This document shows, one piece after another, positions 6,829-15,564 of a DNA stretch of 30,226 bases. Position 1 is the first letter of the stretch. Each line of letters begins with the position of its first letter. Source of the DNA: an uncultured Parabacteroides sp. (GTDB lineage: Bacteria > Bacteroidota > Bacteroidia > Bacteroidales > Tannerellaceae); NCBI RefSeq assembly GCF_902493135.1, contig NZ_CABUOD010000048.1, forward strand, positions 1-30,226. The letters are read 5' to 3'. Position numbers and translations under genes: made by a program. The notes under the pieces are model-generated. The model was given only the letters and a program-made list of their open reading frames with translations. It had not been told where the DNA came from and made no database searches.

Positions 6829-8060
6829 ACGAGATATTTCAAAATCTGTATGAGATGACTGCGTTCAGCAATATCATAGCTGAACCGCAGTTCCTGATCA
6901 TGTATGCCATAGCGTTCATACTGCTTTATTTAGGTATAAAAAAGCAGTATGAGCCATTGCTGCTCGTTCCGATCGCGTTCGGCGTGCTGCTTGCGAACTT
7001 TCCCGGAGGCGACATGGGCGTGATACAGGCTGACGAAAACGGCCTGATCAACGTGCACGGAGTGATGAAGAACATCTGGGAAATGCCGCTTCATGACATT
7101 GCACACGAGTTGGGGCTGATGAACTTCATCTATTACATGCTGATCAAGACCGGGTTCCTCCCTCCTATCATCTTTATGGGTGTGGGAGCACTGACGGATT
7201 TCGGGCCGATGCTGCGTAACCTGCGGCTGTCTATCTTCGGAGCGGCTGCCCAGTTAGGTATTTTCACCGTCTTGCTGGTAGCCATCCTGATGGGATTCAC
7301 CCCGAAAGAAGCCGCTGCTTTAGGCATTATCGGAGGAGCGGACGGACCGACTGCCATCTTCACGACCATCAAACTGGCTCCTCACCTGTTAGGCCCGATC
7401 GCCATTGCGGCTTATTCCTACATGGCGTTGGTTCCGGTTATCATCCCACTGGTAGTCAAGCTTTTCTGTTCAAAGAAAGAACTCTGTATCAATATGAAAG
7501 AGCAGGAAAAGAAATACCCGTCGACGACAGAGATCAAGAACCTGCGCGTTCTGAAGATCATCTTCCCGATTGTGGTGACGACGGTCGTGGCCCTGTTCGT
7601 TCCGAGCGCAGTTCCTTTGATCGGTATGCTGATGTTCGGTAACCTGGTAAAGGAGATCGGGACCAATACATTCCGCCTCTTCGATGCCGCATCCAACAGC
7701 ATTATGAATGCAGCGACCATCTTTTTAGGGTTATCGGTCGGTGCAACCATGACAGCCGAAGCATTCCTGAACTTCACGACAATCGGTATCGTAATCGGGG
7801 GCTTCCTCGCGTTCGCCCTTTCCATTGCGGGAGGTATCTTCTTCGTCAAACTGTTCAACCTTTTTACGAAGAAGAAGATCAACCCGCTGATCGGGGCGAC
7901 CGGACTGAGCGCCGTACCGATGGCATCACGTGTCGCGAATGAAATAGCATTGAAATACGATCCCAAGAACCATGTACTTCAATATTGCATGGCCAGCAAC
8001 ATCTCCGGCGTCATCGGTTCAGCCGTAGCCGCCGGCGTACTGATCTCGTTCTTAGGATAA
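6825..8060 (+). CDS. oadB: Sodium-pumping decarboxylase, beta subunit (OadB family)
   Basis: A 411-residue polytopic inner-membrane protein with about nine to eleven hydrophobic segments. It decarboxylates carboxybiotin on the alpha subunit and couples this to sodium export. The key sodium-site motifs are intact: GGADGPTAIF with Asp173 (equivalent to Asp203 of the Klebsiella enzyme), and NPLIGATGLSAVPMASR. In the latter, Asn353, Gly357, Ser362 and Arg369 keep exactly the spacing of the Klebsiella residues Asn373, Gly377, Ser382 and Arg389. Its start codon overlaps the oadA stop by 4 bp. It is the last gene of the operon; a palindromic interspersed repeat follows 22 bp downstream and may act as transcript end. 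Confidence 0.93.
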   Translation: MNEIFQNLYEMTAFSNIIAEPQFLIMYAIAFILLYLGIKKQYEPLLLVPIAFGVLLANFPGGDMGVIQADENGLINVHGVMKNIWEMPLHDIAHELGLMNFIYYMLIKTGFLPPIIFMGVGALTDFGPMLRNLRLSIFGAAAQLGIFTVLLVAILMGFTPKEAAALGIIGGADGPTAIFTTIKLAPHLLGPIAIAAYSYMALVPVIIPLVVKLFCSKKELCINMKEQEKKYPSTTEIKNLRVLKIIFPIVVTTVVALFVPSAVPLIGMLMFGNLVKEIGTNTFRLFDAASNSIMNAATIFLGLSVGATMTAEAFLNFTTIGIVIGGFLAFALSIAGGIFFVKLFNLFTKKKINPLIGATGLSAVPMASRVANEIALKYDPKNHVLQYCMASNISGVIGSAVAAGVLISFLG

Positions 8061-8082
8061 TTTCAAACACGGATTATATTTG

Positions 8083-8151
8083 AGGCACGGATTTCACGGA
8101 AAACACGGACAAATTTATTTTCTTTCCGTGTTTTCCGTGTAATCTGTGCCT
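8083..8151. repeat. Interspersed palindromic repeat, copy 1
   Basis: A 27-bp left arm starting AGGCACGGATTTCACGGA (8083-8109) pairs with the right arm ending TCTGTGCCT (8125-8151) with two mismatches; the AT-rich loop is 15 nt. Within each arm the word ACACGGA or CACGGA recurs. The same element occurs at 10215-10283 and 30169 onward. It lies directly after oadB and could also serve as a 3' stem-loop. Confidence 0.85.
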
Positions 8152-8266
8152 AATTTAACATCTACCTGCAAATTATTTGCTCCCAAATGCTGTAATCCCA
8201 AAATATTTACTTTAATTTGTGACTTGATATAGGATACATTTATCCTTTTCCTAAATGCGATTGAAT

Positions 8267-10180
8267 ATGAAGGACACTCACGAAACTAATTTGCCGACTG
8301 AAGAAAACGGCAAATTGGAAGAAACTAAGGCTCCGGAAACAACACCGGAAAACACGGCGGAGGAAGTTGTAACAAACGAAACACCGGACGCCGGAGTTGC
8401 AGCAGAAGAAACATCTGAAGCAGCAGTCAAAACGGACGAAGCTGCGGCAGGTGAAGAGACTGTTGCGGCTGCGGGAAAATTGTCGAAAGAAGAAATTCTG
8501 GAGAAACTGAACGGTCTGGTGGAAGCGGCAGCAGACGCGACGCGCAACGAGGTGGAAGCACTCAAACAGGCTTATTACAAAATCCACCGGAGCGAAGTGG
8601 ACGAATTGAAGAAAGCATTCCTTACGGCCGGTGGTGAAGAAAAGGATTTTGTCGCCCCCGAAGACGAAGCCGAAAGCAGGATCAAAGAACTGCTCAACGT
8701 CTACAAAGAAAAACGGGCTGCCATCCTTGCCGAGGAAGAACGGGTTAAAGCGGCCAATTATGCCTTGAAACTCCAACTCATCGACCAGCTGAAAGCATTG
8801 ACCGAAAGCCAGGAAGATTTCAATAAACTATATAACGACTTCAAGGACATCCAGCAGAGATGGAAAGAAGTGAAAGCCGTTCCGCAGGAGCACGTCAACG
8901 AACTGTGGAAGAACTATCAGATATACAGTGAGAAGTTCTACGACATCATCAAGATAAACAACCAGTTCCGCGATTACGACTTCAAGAAGAACCTGGAAAT
9001 GAAAACGGCTCTTTGCGAAACCGTCGAGAAACTGCAAACGGAACCGGATGTCGTATCCGCTTTCCATCAGCTTCAGAAGCTGCACCAGCAATGGCGCGAA
9101 ATCGGTCCGGTAGCGAAAGAACTGCGCGAAGACCTCTGGTCCCGCTTCAAAGCCGCTTCCACGATCATCAACAAACGCCATCAGGAGCATTTCGAAGGGC
9201 TGAAAGCGAAGGAACAGGAAAACCTGGAGGCCAAGACAGCCATCTGCGAACAGATAGAAAACATCGATTTCCCGGCTTTGAAATCATTCAAAGATTGGGA
9301 AGAAAAGAATAGGGAAGTAATTGCCTTGCAGGACAAATGGAAAACAATCGGCTTCGCCCCGAAGAAATCGAACGTGAAGATATTCGAACGTTTCCGCGCT
9401 GCCTGCGACGTTTATTTCAACCGCAAAAGCGAATTCTACAAGAATATAAAGGACGAGATGGAAAAGAATCTCGAACTGAAAAAAGCCTTGTGTGAAAAAG
9501 CCGAAGCACTGAAAGACAGCACGGACTGGAAGAGCACGACCGAAAAGATGATCGCCTTGCAAAAAGAATGGAAGACGATCGGCTCGGTAGCCCGCAAACA
9601 TTCTGATGCGATCTGGAAACGTTTCATCTCGGCTTGCGACTATTTCTTCGAACAAAAGAACAAGAATGTATCTTCTCAAAGGAGCGTGGAGCAAACGAAC
9701 CTGGCGGCTAAAAAAGCTTTGGTGGAAAAGATCAACGCAATCGACGAAGCCGACCATGACGAGGCACTCGCTGCCCTGAAAGGATATATGGCAGAATGGA
9801 ACACGATCGGCCATGTCCCTTTCAAAGAGAAAGATAAGATTTATAAGGAATATCACGAAGCAGTCGACAAACAGTTCGACCGTCTCAAAGTCGATCAGAA
9901 CGACCGCAAGATGCAGACTTTCCGCAGTAACCTCAACGACATGAGCAACGGCGAACGGGGGAAAGGCAAACTCTACGGCGAACGGGAAAAACTGATGCGC
10001 ATGTACGAACGGATGAAGAACGAACTTCAAACCTACGAAAACAACATCGGGTTCCTGAGCATCTCCTCCAAAGGCGGCGGCGGTTTGCTCAAAGAGATGG
10101 AACGCAAGATCGACAAACTAAAAGACGAAATGGCACTCATCATTAAAAAGATCGACGCCATCGACGAGAACCTCGAATAA
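8267..10180 (+). CDS. DUF349 domain protein
   Basis: A 637-residue cytoplasmic protein starting at ATG 8267; ATG 8255 would add four residues. Residues 1-75 are an acidic, low-complexity region of Glu, Thr and Ala. The rest is helical and contains about five DUF349 repeats of roughly 70 residues. Each has a conserved W-K/R-x-I-G-x-x-P-type core: RWKEVKAVPQEHV, QWREIGPVAKEL, KWKTIGFAPKK, EWKTIGSVARKH and EWNTIGHVPFKE. The C terminus is coiled-coil-like (KEMERKIDKLKDEMALIIKK). DUF349 proteins are widespread in Bacteroidetes; their molecular role is not settled. It is a single gene bounded on both sides by copies of the interspersed palindromic repeat. Confidence 0.88.
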   Translation: MKDTHETNLPTEENGKLEETKAPETTPENTAEEVVTNETPDAGVAAEETSEAAVKTDEAAAGEETVAAAGKLSKEEILEKLNGLVEAAADATRNEVEALKQAYYKIHRSEVDELKKAFLTAGGEEKDFVAPEDEAESRIKELLNVYKEKRAAILAEEERVKAANYALKLQLIDQLKALTESQEDFNKLYNDFKDIQQRWKEVKAVPQEHVNELWKNYQIYSEKFYDIIKINNQFRDYDFKKNLEMKTALCETVEKLQTEPDVVSAFHQLQKLHQQWREIGPVAKELREDLWSRFKAASTIINKRHQEHFEGLKAKEQENLEAKTAICEQIENIDFPALKSFKDWEEKNREVIALQDKWKTIGFAPKKSNVKIFERFRAACDVYFNRKSEFYKNIKDEMEKNLELKKALCEKAEALKDSTDWKSTTEKMIALQKEWKTIGSVARKHSDAIWKRFISACDYFFEQKNKNVSSQRSVEQTNLAAKKALVEKINAIDEADHDEALAALKGYMAEWNTIGHVPFKEKDKIYKEYHEAVDKQFDRLKVDQNDRKMQTFRSNLNDMSNGERGKGKLYGEREKLMRMYERMKNELQTYENNIGFLSISSKGGGGLLKEMERKIDKLKDEMALIIKKIDAIDENLE

Positions 10181-10214
10181 AACGGCAATATTCCATAAAC
10201 CGATATAAATTATC

Positions 10215-10283
10215 AGGCACGGATTACACGGATTTACACGGGAAGAAAATAATTAATCCGTGTGGTCCGTGTAATTTGTGCCT
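10215..10283. repeat. Interspersed palindromic repeat, copy 2
   Basis: The left arm starts AGGCACGGATTACACGGA at 10215 and the right arm ends TAATTTGTGCCT at 10283, with a short AT-rich centre (about 10242-10255). It matches copies 1 and 3 in both arms but has a different centre. It lies 35 bp after the DUF349 stop and 30 bp before the next start. Confidence 0.85.
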
Positions 10284-10312
10284 AATTTATATACCTATTA
10301 TATACATATAGC

Positions 10313-11521
10313 ATGAAACCTAAAATACATTTCTTTAACCCGGGACACGAAACCGCCATACTACAAGGCTCTGAAAATTACACTCCGCCCGCAAACGTGC
10401 AAAGGATGATCAGGGAGTTATCCTATCTTCCGGTCTGGTACGCGGACCCGGAGGATCTTGTCTTTACGGAAGAGATCGCTTCACCGCGTTTCTTCTCCCT
10501 ACAGCCTAAGGAGTTCAGGCCGTTTGCCAAGCTGATCTCACGCAAGGAGATCGAAAAGCAGCAGAGCGGTCTGCCCGAAATGCAAGCTGCTCCCTGGGGA
10601 CTTTCTCCGCATAGCCATTCCTTTTTTGAAAAGCTTCGGAAAAGCGGCAACCTGAACCTTACGATCCCGGAATGGAAAGAAGAATATGTCCGGTTGACAA
10701 ATCGTCAGGCAGCAGCCGAATGTCTGGACAAAATACGGGAACTCCTGCCTGATATGGATGTGCCGGTATCGCCTAAATTCTGCAAAAAAATGAGGGAAGT
10801 GGAAAAATACCTGATCCTCCAGAATGCGCCTTTCGTGCTGAAGACGCCCTATTCGTCTTCCGGCAGGGGCCTGCTTTGGTTGCCGGAACGCAAATTGACT
10901 GCCAAAGACCGCGTCTGGATCGAAGGGGCGCTGAACAAACAGGGGTGTGTCAGCATTGAATGTGCGCTGAACAAATACCAGGATTTCGCGATGGAGTTTT
11001 ATTCGGACGGGAACGGGAACGTACGCTATGAAGGGCTTTCCGTATTCGGAGCTGAAAAGAAAGGGGCTTATTCCGGAAATGCATTGGGCGAACAGACATA
11101 TCTGGAAAGTTTCTTTGTTGAAAACTTCGGAGACAAATTCCAGCAACTGAAAGAAGCTGTGGGAGAGGCAATCCGGCAGATATATGGAAACATCTATACC
11201 GGTTACTTAGGGGTGGACATGTTGGTCTATCGCAGAAAAGCAGACGGCGAATTCGCCATACACCCCTGCATAGAAGTGAACATGCGCTACACAATGGGGA
11301 TGGTAGCCTTGCGCATCAGCCAAAAGTACCTGGCGCCTAACGCCCGGGGCGATATGCGCATCACCTACACAAGCAAACCCGGCGAAGCCTACGAGCAACA
11401 TTGTTTCATGAAAAAGGCCTATCCGATTGAAATGAAAGACGGGAAAATAAGAGAAGGATATATTTCTCTCTGCCCGGTCACAAAAGAGACCAAGTACAGA
11501 GCCTATATGCTGATTTTCTGA
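10313..11521 (+). CDS. Conserved Bacteroidetes protein, probable ATP-grasp enzyme
   Basis: A 402-residue protein without signal peptide or membrane spans. It begins KIHFFNPGHE, a start I associate with an uncharacterised Bacteroidales family. The central and C-terminal parts look like an ATP-grasp fold: FVLKTPYSSSGRGLLWL (residues 174-190; Lys177 a likely nucleotide-binding lysine, with the glycine-rich loop after it), GYLGVDMLVY (298-306, with Asp302) and CIEVNMRYTMG (319-329, where Glu321 and Asn323 would bind magnesium). ATP-grasp enzymes join a carboxylate to an amine or thiol through an acyl phosphate. The substrate cannot be read from the context: it stands alone between a palindromic repeat and a terminator. 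An inactive ATP-grasp relative is also possible. Confidence 0.7.
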   Translation: MKPKIHFFNPGHETAILQGSENYTPPANVQRMIRELSYLPVWYADPEDLVFTEEIASPRFFSLQPKEFRPFAKLISRKEIEKQQSGLPEMQAAPWGLSPHSHSFFEKLRKSGNLNLTIPEWKEEYVRLTNRQAAAECLDKIRELLPDMDVPVSPKFCKKMREVEKYLILQNAPFVLKTPYSSSGRGLLWLPERKLTAKDRVWIEGALNKQGCVSIECALNKYQDFAMEFYSDGNGNVRYEGLSVFGAEKKGAYSGNALGEQTYLESFFVENFGDKFQQLKEAVGEAIRQIYGNIYTGYLGVDMLVYRRKADGEFAIHPCIEVNMRYTMGMVALRISQKYLAPNARGDMRITYTSKPGEAYEQHCFMKKAYPIEMKDGKIREGYISLCPVTKETKYRAYMLIF

Positions 11522-11625
11522 TTCCGATATTTGTAAAGTCGATAAATCTGCAGATTCAGCTTTTGGCAGATTAGCCAAACACCGGTGATTCTATTAAAAA
11601 AACATCCATGCCGGGCGAACCAACG

Positions 11626-11662
11626 AAGCCCCGAAGATGTCGATCACCTTCGGGGCTTGTTT
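11626..11662 (+). terminator. Intrinsic terminator after the ATP-grasp gene
   Basis: A perfect 11-bp GC-rich stem (AAGCCCCGAAG at 11626-11636 with CTTCGGGGCTT at 11648-11658) has an 11-nt loop and is followed on the plus strand by GTTTTCTG. It lies 105 bp after the stop codon of the putative ATP-grasp gene. Confidence 0.7.
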
Positions 11663-11747
11663 TCTGTATGCTTTCGTCCTTCACAGGGCTACCGGCTACA
11701 TTGAACTTTTCAATTCAATATACTTTAGTATTATTAATATTAAATCC

Positions 11748-11799
11748 GGCCGCCTGTTCGCCTGTCGCAGGGTAATTGCCGTTTTCACGGCACGCGGCC
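11748..11799. other. Possible three-way-junction structured element
   Basis: An outer helix GGCCGC/GCGGCC (11748-11753 with 11794-11799) encloses two perfect hairpins: CCTG-TCG-CAGG (11761-11771) and TGCCGT-TTTC-ACGGCA (11777-11792). It lies between the ends of two convergent genes. It could be part of a 3' untranslated region or a small RNA; there is no adjacent T run. The rest of the 11522-11884 gap holds only the two terminator-like hairpins listed separately. Confidence 0.4.
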
Positions 11800-11837
11800 A
11801 AACATTTTAGAATTATTTGATTATAAATATCTTCCTT

Positions 11838-11864
11838 TTGCCGGGGGGATGAATCCCCCGGCAA
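11838..11864 (-). terminator. Transcript-end hairpin after the DUF6383-type gene
   Basis: A perfect 10-bp stem (TTGCCGGGGG at 11838-11847 with CCCCCGGCAA at 11855-11864) has a 7-nt loop and starts 20 bp after the minus-strand gene's stop. The minus strand lacks a good U run after it. On the plus strand a TTGTTTTTTG follows after a few bases, so it may act more on readthrough from the other side. Confidence 0.5.
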
Positions 11865-11884
11865 GGGATTGTTTTTTGTTTCTA

Positions 11885-14800
11885 TTATTTTATAATTGCC
11901 TTAACAGCTTCTTCACCTTCAACGGCTACCACTACCACACCCTGGGGAGCAGCAATTACAGCGTTGTCAGATGCGATTACTGTATTAGCTACTACCTGGC
12001 CGAGGATGTTGCTGATAACAACCTTCTTGCCGGCAGCGTTAGCGATGGTTACCTGACCTTCGCCTGCGATAACGGCGATTTCAGATGTGGCGATCGCTTC
12101 GTTGTCTGTTGCGATATCCTCTTTCGAACCCTTTTCGATATTGAAGATCAATGCATCGTCCGAACCGGTGAACTGGTCGAAAGTTGATTCGGCGCCTGCA
12201 GTACCAGAAAGAGCGATACAGCCATTCTGCATTTTTAACCACTGGCCGCTAACAGGAGCAATGTCTTTATCCGTGGCGGCTTTCTGGGATTCCATCAAGA
12301 ATGCGCGGTCATCTTCTTCTTCATTCGCTGCATTTTCAGGATCTACGAAACGCATAGACCATGTTACAAGCTGATGTTTGTCTTCGCCTGCGATCAGGTC
12401 AACCAGATATTTGGAAGCATACTTATTGTCTTTGATTGCTTTGTGGATCGCAGCTGTGTCCAGAGTGGCAGCAGTTACATCTGCAAACTGGCCTGTCAGG
12501 ATATACAAGCTATCCCCGATATGGGCAGCCTTCACGAAACCTGCACGGGTGTAACCCTTCCAAGCATAATTGCCTTTGTCTGCTGTTGCATTTGTAACAG
12601 AGTCAGCAAAGTTTACCAGATATTTACCAAACGCGAAACCACGTGTTGCAGGTGTTGCGTGAACACAATGATCGGCATCTGTCTCTTTACCGTTGGCATC
12701 TACGTGTTTATGGTTCGTGGCATCGCAAGGTACACCTGCTACATCTTGAGCATCCTGACGATCGATAGAGATCAGGTACTGCGGTTTGATCTTGCCGTTG
12801 AAACGGTTTACGAATGCAGTATCGACAATGAATGATTTACCATCTTTTGTGAAGTCCGGAGTATAGATACCTAAGAAATCAATGCCTTTAACCTTGAAGT
12901 TATCATTATTTTCAACCTGCAGGTATTCATTACGATATTTTTCTTTGAAACGCAATGTATCGGCTGCATCACCAACATTGCCTTCCAGTTTTTCAGAATC
13001 GAAGCGACGATACAAAGGAGCATCGTATTTGCCGATCAGGAATGCAGAAGTTCTTGTTTCAGATGATACCTGGTTCTTCAATGTTGCAGACAAATCATCG
13101 TCGGTTACACCGGCTTTAGAATAGCCCAGATATGTAAATTCATCTACTGTTCCTGAATTCTCAACATACTCACTCAACCGGATCATTGCATGATAGCAAT
13201 TATCGTCACCAGTTAAGTCATTATTTTCTTTGAAGAAGAATGTAGAAGGATACATATTTGCAGAAATTGCATATTTAGATTCGTCGTTTATACCTAAATA
13301 AGCATCATTCTTAGCTGGGACATATACCTTGTAAGCCTGTCTTCTCAACTGTTTCAAACCAGCGATACGACTTCCTGCTTTAGTTACATCGTAACCATAA
13401 TCAGCGATAGCGCCATCTGCTTCAAGCGCAAATACGGCTTTCCCATCCAACACTGTAGCCAAAGAGTCTTTTGCCGATTTAGCAATAAACTTATCCTTTG
13501 TATAAGCATGCAGGTAATTGAATGTGTAGCGATTTACCAACAGGTCATTGGCGTCGATATTCTTATACCCCAGCAAAGTATCGCTCAAGGCTGTTGCAGG
13601 AACAGCATCGAAAGCCAAAGAATCTGAAGTTGTGAACGGTCTGCTATAAACGGAAACATACATAAATTCTGCACCAGCTTTTTTTCTCAACTGGATAGTT
13701 GCATAATCATTATCAACAACAACATATTTTGATCCATCCCAATCAGTTGTCTTTGCAAACTCACGGTTTGTCAATGTGATTGTAGATGTTTTAGCTGCTT
13801 TATCAGAAGTTTTGTCTTTTAAGGCAACCCACTGGTATGCTGGCATGTGAGCAGGATCTTGTTCGTCCGGGTTTACGGTTACCCAAGTAGGATATCCGCT
13901 ATATTCGTCATATGCATTATAAACCGGGACAGCCAAATACTGACCTTTCTTATTCTTGATGAAATATACGCCATCCTCAACAGAAGTCAGAGTTTCATCT
14001 GCTTCAGGAGAAGATACGGCAAACAGCAAGTTTTCTGTTTTTGGAGTTGAATAAAGAGTCAGCACTTCTGTGCTCGGAGTTAATTTAATTGCAGAAACAG
14101 TCAGATAAGTCTTAATTGTTGTATTACTCTGGCCTGTCTGCCATTTAGAACCGGTTGCATCAGCAGCACCTTCTTCTTTCAATGCGCCTACAGGTACAGA
14201 TACGATTACGCTATCTTTGAACAAATTGCGTTGAATGAAGAAATCAAAAGCAGCCGGGCTTGCCAGTTTAGAATAATCTCCAGCAGTTTTCGTGTTCGCA
14301 AACTTATACCATGTGTTCAGGTTCGTTCCTGTTCCAACATGGAACGCTGTATCGACATAGGCATATCTATTATCCAACGTGCCATCAGCTTTCAAATTTC
14401 TCAAATAAACAGCATTAGTAGTAGCAGATGATTCTGCATGGAACTTTCTTCCGGTCAATTGATCTGCTCCTACTAAACCGGTTTTGTTGGTGCTCAGTGT
14501 AAAGTACTTGTCGGTTATACCTAATACGTTCAGATCGGCCGGAGTCATATAAATACTACCCGGTTCAACAGCTTGAAGTGCCAATTGAGTGCCACTTGTC
14601 AAAGTAACAGTTGCTGTACTATTTGCATATTTATATGCATACAGATAGCCACCTGTTGCAACTGCAATTGACATCGTAGAGTCAGCACGGAAAGCACTTG
14701 TCAGTTTAACAACGTCATCTAATTCTGCAGTGGCATTCGGAGCCGACACCCATGTCCATTCTGTGTCATTGGATGCAGCTTCCAAAGAATAGGCATTATC

Positions 14801-15187
14801 ATCCGCTGCTGTCGGTGCAGGAACATTGCCACTTGCATCTGCAGCAATGGCATACTTAGGATCAAAAGACAAAGTCATGCCATTTTCTTTGTTAACTAAA
14901 ACAAAGCGGTTGGAACCGGCAACTGTTGTTACTTTGATTGTCCATAATTGGGTATTAACCCCCGTAGCACTTGCAGTAACTTGTTTAGCATAAGCTGTAC
15001 CAGTAGTTGTTTCAGTTGCAATGACATTGCCGATGTTCCCAGTGGAAAATCGGCTTGTCGTCAGCATATAATTGCGAGCTGGAGTAGAAGTAAGTTCTGT
15101 CGCAACAGTTCCTCCAATCTGTGCATTTGCTGACAATCCACCTGCTACCAGTGCGGCAGCCAAAAGAGTAGAAAATCTCTTGTTCAT
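11885..15187 (-). CDS. Large secreted protein with DUF6383-type C-terminal domain
   Basis: About 1,100 residues starting at ATG 15187; the ATG at 15193 would add two residues. A Sec signal peptide (MNKRFSTLLAAALVAGGL, then SANA before cleavage) is clear. The body is Thr/Ala/Asn-rich beta sequence with recurring short motifs such as RFVLVNKENGMTLSFD, GVYFIKNKKGQYLAVP and QWLKMQNGCIALSG, which resemble beta-trefoil (ricin-like) blades; that reading is tentative. The last 70 or so residues (VIAGEGQVTIANAAGKKVVI, then SNILGQVV and GVVVVAVEGEEAVKAIIK) match the DUF6383-type tail I know from Parabacteroides surface proteins and resemble a C-terminal sorting or beta-sandwich domain. It is probably exported to the cell surface. 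The gene is monocistronic, more AT-rich than the flanking metabolic genes, and preceded by a structured leader. Confidence 0.8.
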   Translation of the reverse strand: MNKRFSTLLAAALVAGGLSANAQIGGTVATELTSTPARNYMLTTSRFSTGNIGNVIATETTTGTAYAKQVTASATGVNTQLWTIKVTTVAGSNRFVLVNKENGMTLSFDPKYAIAADASGNVPAPTAADDNAYSLEAASNDTEWTWVSAPNATAELDDVVKLTSAFRADSTMSIAVATGGYLYAYKYANSTATVTLTSGTQLALQAVEPGSIYMTPADLNVLGITDKYFTLSTNKTGLVGADQLTGRKFHAESSATTNAVYLRNLKADGTLDNRYAYVDTAFHVGTGTNLNTWYKFANTKTAGDYSKLASPAAFDFFIQRNLFKDSVIVSVPVGALKEEGAADATGSKWQTGQSNTTIKTYLTVSAIKLTPSTEVLTLYSTPKTENLLFAVSSPEADETLTSVEDGVYFIKNKKGQYLAVPVYNAYDEYSGYPTWVTVNPDEQDPAHMPAYQWVALKDKTSDKAAKTSTITLTNREFAKTTDWDGSKYVVVDNDYATIQLRKKAGAEFMYVSVYSRPFTTSDSLAFDAVPATALSDTLLGYKNIDANDLLVNRYTFNYLHAYTKDKFIAKSAKDSLATVLDGKAVFALEADGAIADYGYDVTKAGSRIAGLKQLRRQAYKVYVPAKNDAYLGINDESKYAISANMYPSTFFFKENNDLTGDDNCYHAMIRLSEYVENSGTVDEFTYLGYSKAGVTDDDLSATLKNQVSSETRTSAFLIGKYDAPLYRRFDSEKLEGNVGDAADTLRFKEKYRNEYLQVENNDNFKVKGIDFLGIYTPDFTKDGKSFIVDTAFVNRFNGKIKPQYLISIDRQDAQDVAGVPCDATNHKHVDANGKETDADHCVHATPATRGFAFGKYLVNFADSVTNATADKGNYAWKGYTRAGFVKAAHIGDSLYILTGQFADVTAATLDTAAIHKAIKDNKYASKYLVDLIAGEDKHQLVTWSMRFVDPENAANEEEDDRAFLMESQKAATDKDIAPVSGQWLKMQNGCIALSGTAGAESTFDQFTGSDDALIFNIEKGSKEDIATDNEAIATSEIAVIAGEGQVTIANAAGKKVVISNILGQVVANTVIASDNAVIAAPQGVVVVAVEGEEAVKAIIK

Positions 15188-15288
15188 AATCATTAAAAAT
15201 TAATTGTTAATAAAATAGTGTTTGAAAATCCAACAACTAATTTCACGAAGGGGAAAACAACTCCCCGCGAATGATTATGAACGGGCAT

Positions 15289-15370
15289 AAAAAAAACGCG
15301 GGCTAATTGTCTATTATTAATCCTAAGGCTCTGCAAAGCCCGCCTAACAATAATAGAACAATAGCTCGCG
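15289..15370 (-). terminator. Terminator/attenuator with two alternative stems
   Basis: The arms 15349-15370 and 15297-15318 form a long imperfect helix, followed on the minus strand by eight T residues (15296-15289). The same 3' arm can instead pair with AGCCCGC at 15337-15343 through a perfect 7-bp stem. It sits about 100 bp upstream of the DUF6383-type gene in the same direction, as an attenuator would. Confidence 0.6.
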
Positions 15371-15559
15371 CTTTATACGATATAACAATCCTCCCATAAA
15401 AATGGTAGATAAATTTATACGTAACCAGCGCAAGCATTTACTGTCCATTATTCCGTCAGGCTTAAAATTTTGCAGATTTTAGGATTGGAATAATCTTCGT
15501 AAAATGCTTACAATATGTAATCGATCCCGCATTCTGTGAGCCGCTGCCCACTACGGAAT
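15289..15559 (-). ncRNA. Structured leader RNA or independent small RNA upstream of the DUF6383-type gene
   Basis: Between a strong minus-strand promoter (15565-15594) and a hairpin with eight U residues (ending 15289), the roughly 270-nt transcript folds into successive helices. These are GTGGGC/GCTCAC near the 5' end (15536-15551); a nested stem made of AAGCATTTTAC with GTAAATGCTT (15499-15509 with 15432-15441, one bulge), ATTATTCC with GGAATAAT (15487-15494 with 15447-15454) and TAAAAT with ATTTTA; and the terminator hairpin. A further hairpin, GGGGA/TCCCC at 15250-15266, lies between the terminator and the start codon. No open frame of note is inside. It could be an attenuated 5' leader of the downstream gene or a free-standing RNA; I cannot match it to a named RNA family. 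Confidence 0.5.
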
Positions 15560-15564
15560 CGTTG

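Noticed and set aside
15297..15370. Inverted repeats as an invertible promoter of the Bacteroidales phase-variation type
   Set aside because: The arms are imperfect, enclose only about 30 bp, contain no promoter and are followed by a U run on one strand, which fits a terminator better. No invertase gene is nearby.
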